Source of the DNA: Pegea sp. RAD2-039
Lineage: Eukaryota > Chordata > Thaliacea > Salpida > Salpidae
DNA length: 64,000 nt
Assembly (NCBI GenBank): GCA_034620365.1
Contig: JAQGEQ010000195.1
Location: 310,001 to 374,000 of the forward strand
Direction of reading: 5' to 3'
The notes under the pieces are model-generated. The model saw only the letters and a program-made list of their open reading frames with translations, did no database searches and was not told the DNA's origin. Position numbers and translations under genes: made by a program. This document shows positions 62,160 to 64,000 of the stretch, piece by piece (within the stretch, counting starts at the first letter, position 1; every line of letters starts with the position of its first letter).

Positions 62160-64000
62160 TTAGTTTAATATTCACAATTAAATATTTTTAATGAGGCTAA
62201 ATATTAATTTTTTTGCTTTTATTAACGTTCATTTGAACTTGAAATCTAATAAATTATTAGAATCCTCTCAAAAAAATCAGTTTGTAACTTCAAGATATTT
62301 TATAATTTGAAGAATTTGTTATTTGAATTTTAAGAAATTAATTTTAGCATTTTGTTAATAGCTTAGAATCAAAAGATGACATTAATAAGACAGAAAATAA
62401 AATAAAAAAATACTTTTAAAATGAATAAAAAACTTTAAAAAAAAAGTTTGGGGGTTAAAATCATTTAAAAAATAAAATCAGTTTTTGTTTGAAAATGCCA
62501 AAAAATGTTTTATGAAAGGAAAAATCTTTAGTAACAAATTTTGTCACTCTATTATTATTTATTTATATGTGATATATAAAATGTTATATATATACATTAT
62601 AATTACTTCTAGCTACTTCTTTTAACTATTATAGTTTATTTGCAGCAGTTATTTTTGATAACTCACTTGAGAATTTATTATTAAAAAATTTAATTCTTCA
62701 ATTTCCTGAACTTTTAAAAGATTAGCCATTGTTTTTTAATTAAAAAAAATAGTTAAGTCGCAAATTGCTTTTGCTTCTGAAATTTTGATTGTGATTTATA
62801 AAGGTTTATTCAAAAAAACGATTTCGGTTGTCATCTTTTTCATTCTGTTTATTTTTACTTAAAAACAAAAAAACTTATATTATTTAGTAAACTATATTTT
62901 TTTGTTTACCAACTATTTTTGTAGATTTATATTTCAGTGGACTCAGAACAAGCAATTTTTAAAACACATCCGGCTTATCCTTCATGCACAATGGATACTT
63001 CAGTGATTGATTATCATTTGATCCGTCTTTTCAAGTAATTTTGATGATTTTAGAATTTACTTTCAGCATTTGTGATTTTAGTTTCATTTTTAACAATAAT
63101 ATTGAAATAATTTTTTTTCAAATTTATTTTATATTTTTCAGTGGTTATATTTTGTGACATTAGCCAAAGATCTTGGAAATGATCATTTAAGAGTTGGAGA
63201 AACTAAACAAGATTATATCCTGTTTAAAAAGTAGAGTAAATCAGTTTTAAACTATGATAGATTTTAAAGCTTTAGCTTTATATTGTCGCAGTTTAAATTG
63301 ACTTAAATGCTTCCTTAATGAATAAATAGAAATTCTATATTTTATTGAAATATATTTTTAGGTTATCAGTACTATATAAATTATAATCAGCTTGATTAGT
63401 CATTAATCATTTAGTTATATCATTAAGATGGTTATTATGAAATACACTATACTAATTGCAAACATATTAAGAAATTATCACATATAAATTTAGACATCGA
63501 TTTAGATTTCAAATTTTATATAATGAAAACTATGGTCAAAATTTGTAGATAAAATAAGATTTTTGTAATCACAATCTATTTGTTTTCTAATTTTGCTCGC
63601 TTCTGTTATTCTTTGAGAGTTAAAAAACGTATTTTTTACTTTTTTGGAAACAATTTTAAGTTATTTATCCTAATACATCGAATAAGAAAGTTTACTCATT
63701 TAAAAAATGTTTGTTTAAGTTACAAAAAATGATTAAGTTTTTTTTTCAATCTAGTAATTTATTTAAACTGTAATAATTTTAAAAGACAACAAAATTTCCA
63801 TAAACAAAACAAAAAAACAAAAAAACTGTAAAAAGCCATTTTAGGTTTATTTACTTCGTAGTTGATTCTCAACTTTTTAATCTAAAGTTTTCGTTTTTAA
63901 TGTTTTTATTGAATAATTTTTTATCATGATTAAAAGAAATTTATTTGAACTCCCCAGAAAATTTTAAATATTTCTTTTAAGATATAAAAATATTCATAGT
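62160..64000. other. AT-rich 3' end of window with two unassigned exon-like segments
   Basis: Mostly AT-rich. At about 62938-63040 a segment after TATTTCAG has an open frame containing FKTHPAYPSCTMDTSVIDYH and ends at CAA|GTAATT. At about 63142-63234 a segment after TTTTTCAG reads WLYFVTLAKDLGNDHLRVGE and on to a TAG. Their phases do not join cleanly and I do not recognise a family, so I do not call a gene. They could be exons of a gene whose other parts are unrecognised, or relics. Confidence 0.3.

Overview
The window is nuclear DNA of a metazoan: very AT-rich, with intron-containing genes of animal-specific families (an LRP3/10/12-type CUB/LDLa receptor, a protocadherin-like membrane protein, a short R-spondin-like secreted protein), beta-tubulin, a DEAD-box helicase, a DNAJC16-type J protein, an acid-sphingomyelinase-like phosphodiesterase, and a cluster of U1 snRNA genes. 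The gene set suggests a bilaterian; the species cannot be named from the sequence. The exon models were built by hand from protein similarity, splice-site consensus and phase. All six multi-exon models close in frame (54 introns, from about 50 bp to 2.2 kb).

Layout. 0.8-4.7 kb (+): R-spondin-like secreted protein whose third intron holds a dead copy of a furin-like exon and about 1.8 kb of less AT-rich relic sequence. 7.8-8.5 kb (+): broken, intronless Rab-like GTPase. 10.8-11.2 kb: 16-bp minisatellite. 11.3-16.8 kb (-): LRP12-like receptor. 17.5-18.3 kb (-): 5'-truncated non-LTR retrotransposon, with a second 3' end of the same family at 6.7 kb. 18.3-25.1 kb: empty AT-rich DNA. 25.1-27.6 kb (+): beta-tubulin with two tandem first coding exons. 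28.35-33.99 kb: 34-bp satellite of about 166 monomers with higher-order repeats. 34.85-40.36 kb (-): DNAJC16-like gene. 43.8-45.5 kb (-): p68/DDX5-like helicase with an uninterrupted coding region. 49.1-52.5 kb (-): degenerate protocadherin-like protein. 55.6-57.7 kb (+): SMPDL3-like enzyme. 60.35-61.96 kb (+): three U1 snRNA genes, followed by a hairpin-rich stretch.

Three points stand out. First, the middle U1 gene keeps a normal U1 fold and promoter but has changes in the 5' end that pairs with 5' splice sites. In my models 17 of 54 donors have A at -1, the base this variant could pair with. Second, every multi-exon gene start and the helicase start lie 6-44 bp after a plausible 3' splice acceptor, which suggests 5'-UTR introns or spliced-leader trans-splicing. 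Third, beta-tubulin has a duplicated first coding exon that differs mostly at synonymous sites, which argues that both copies are used.

The genes are an ordinary chromosomal neighbourhood, not a functional cluster. The receptor, the cadherin-like protein, the R-spondin-like protein and the phosphodiesterase are all secreted or membrane proteins, while U1 and the helicase both act in RNA processing.
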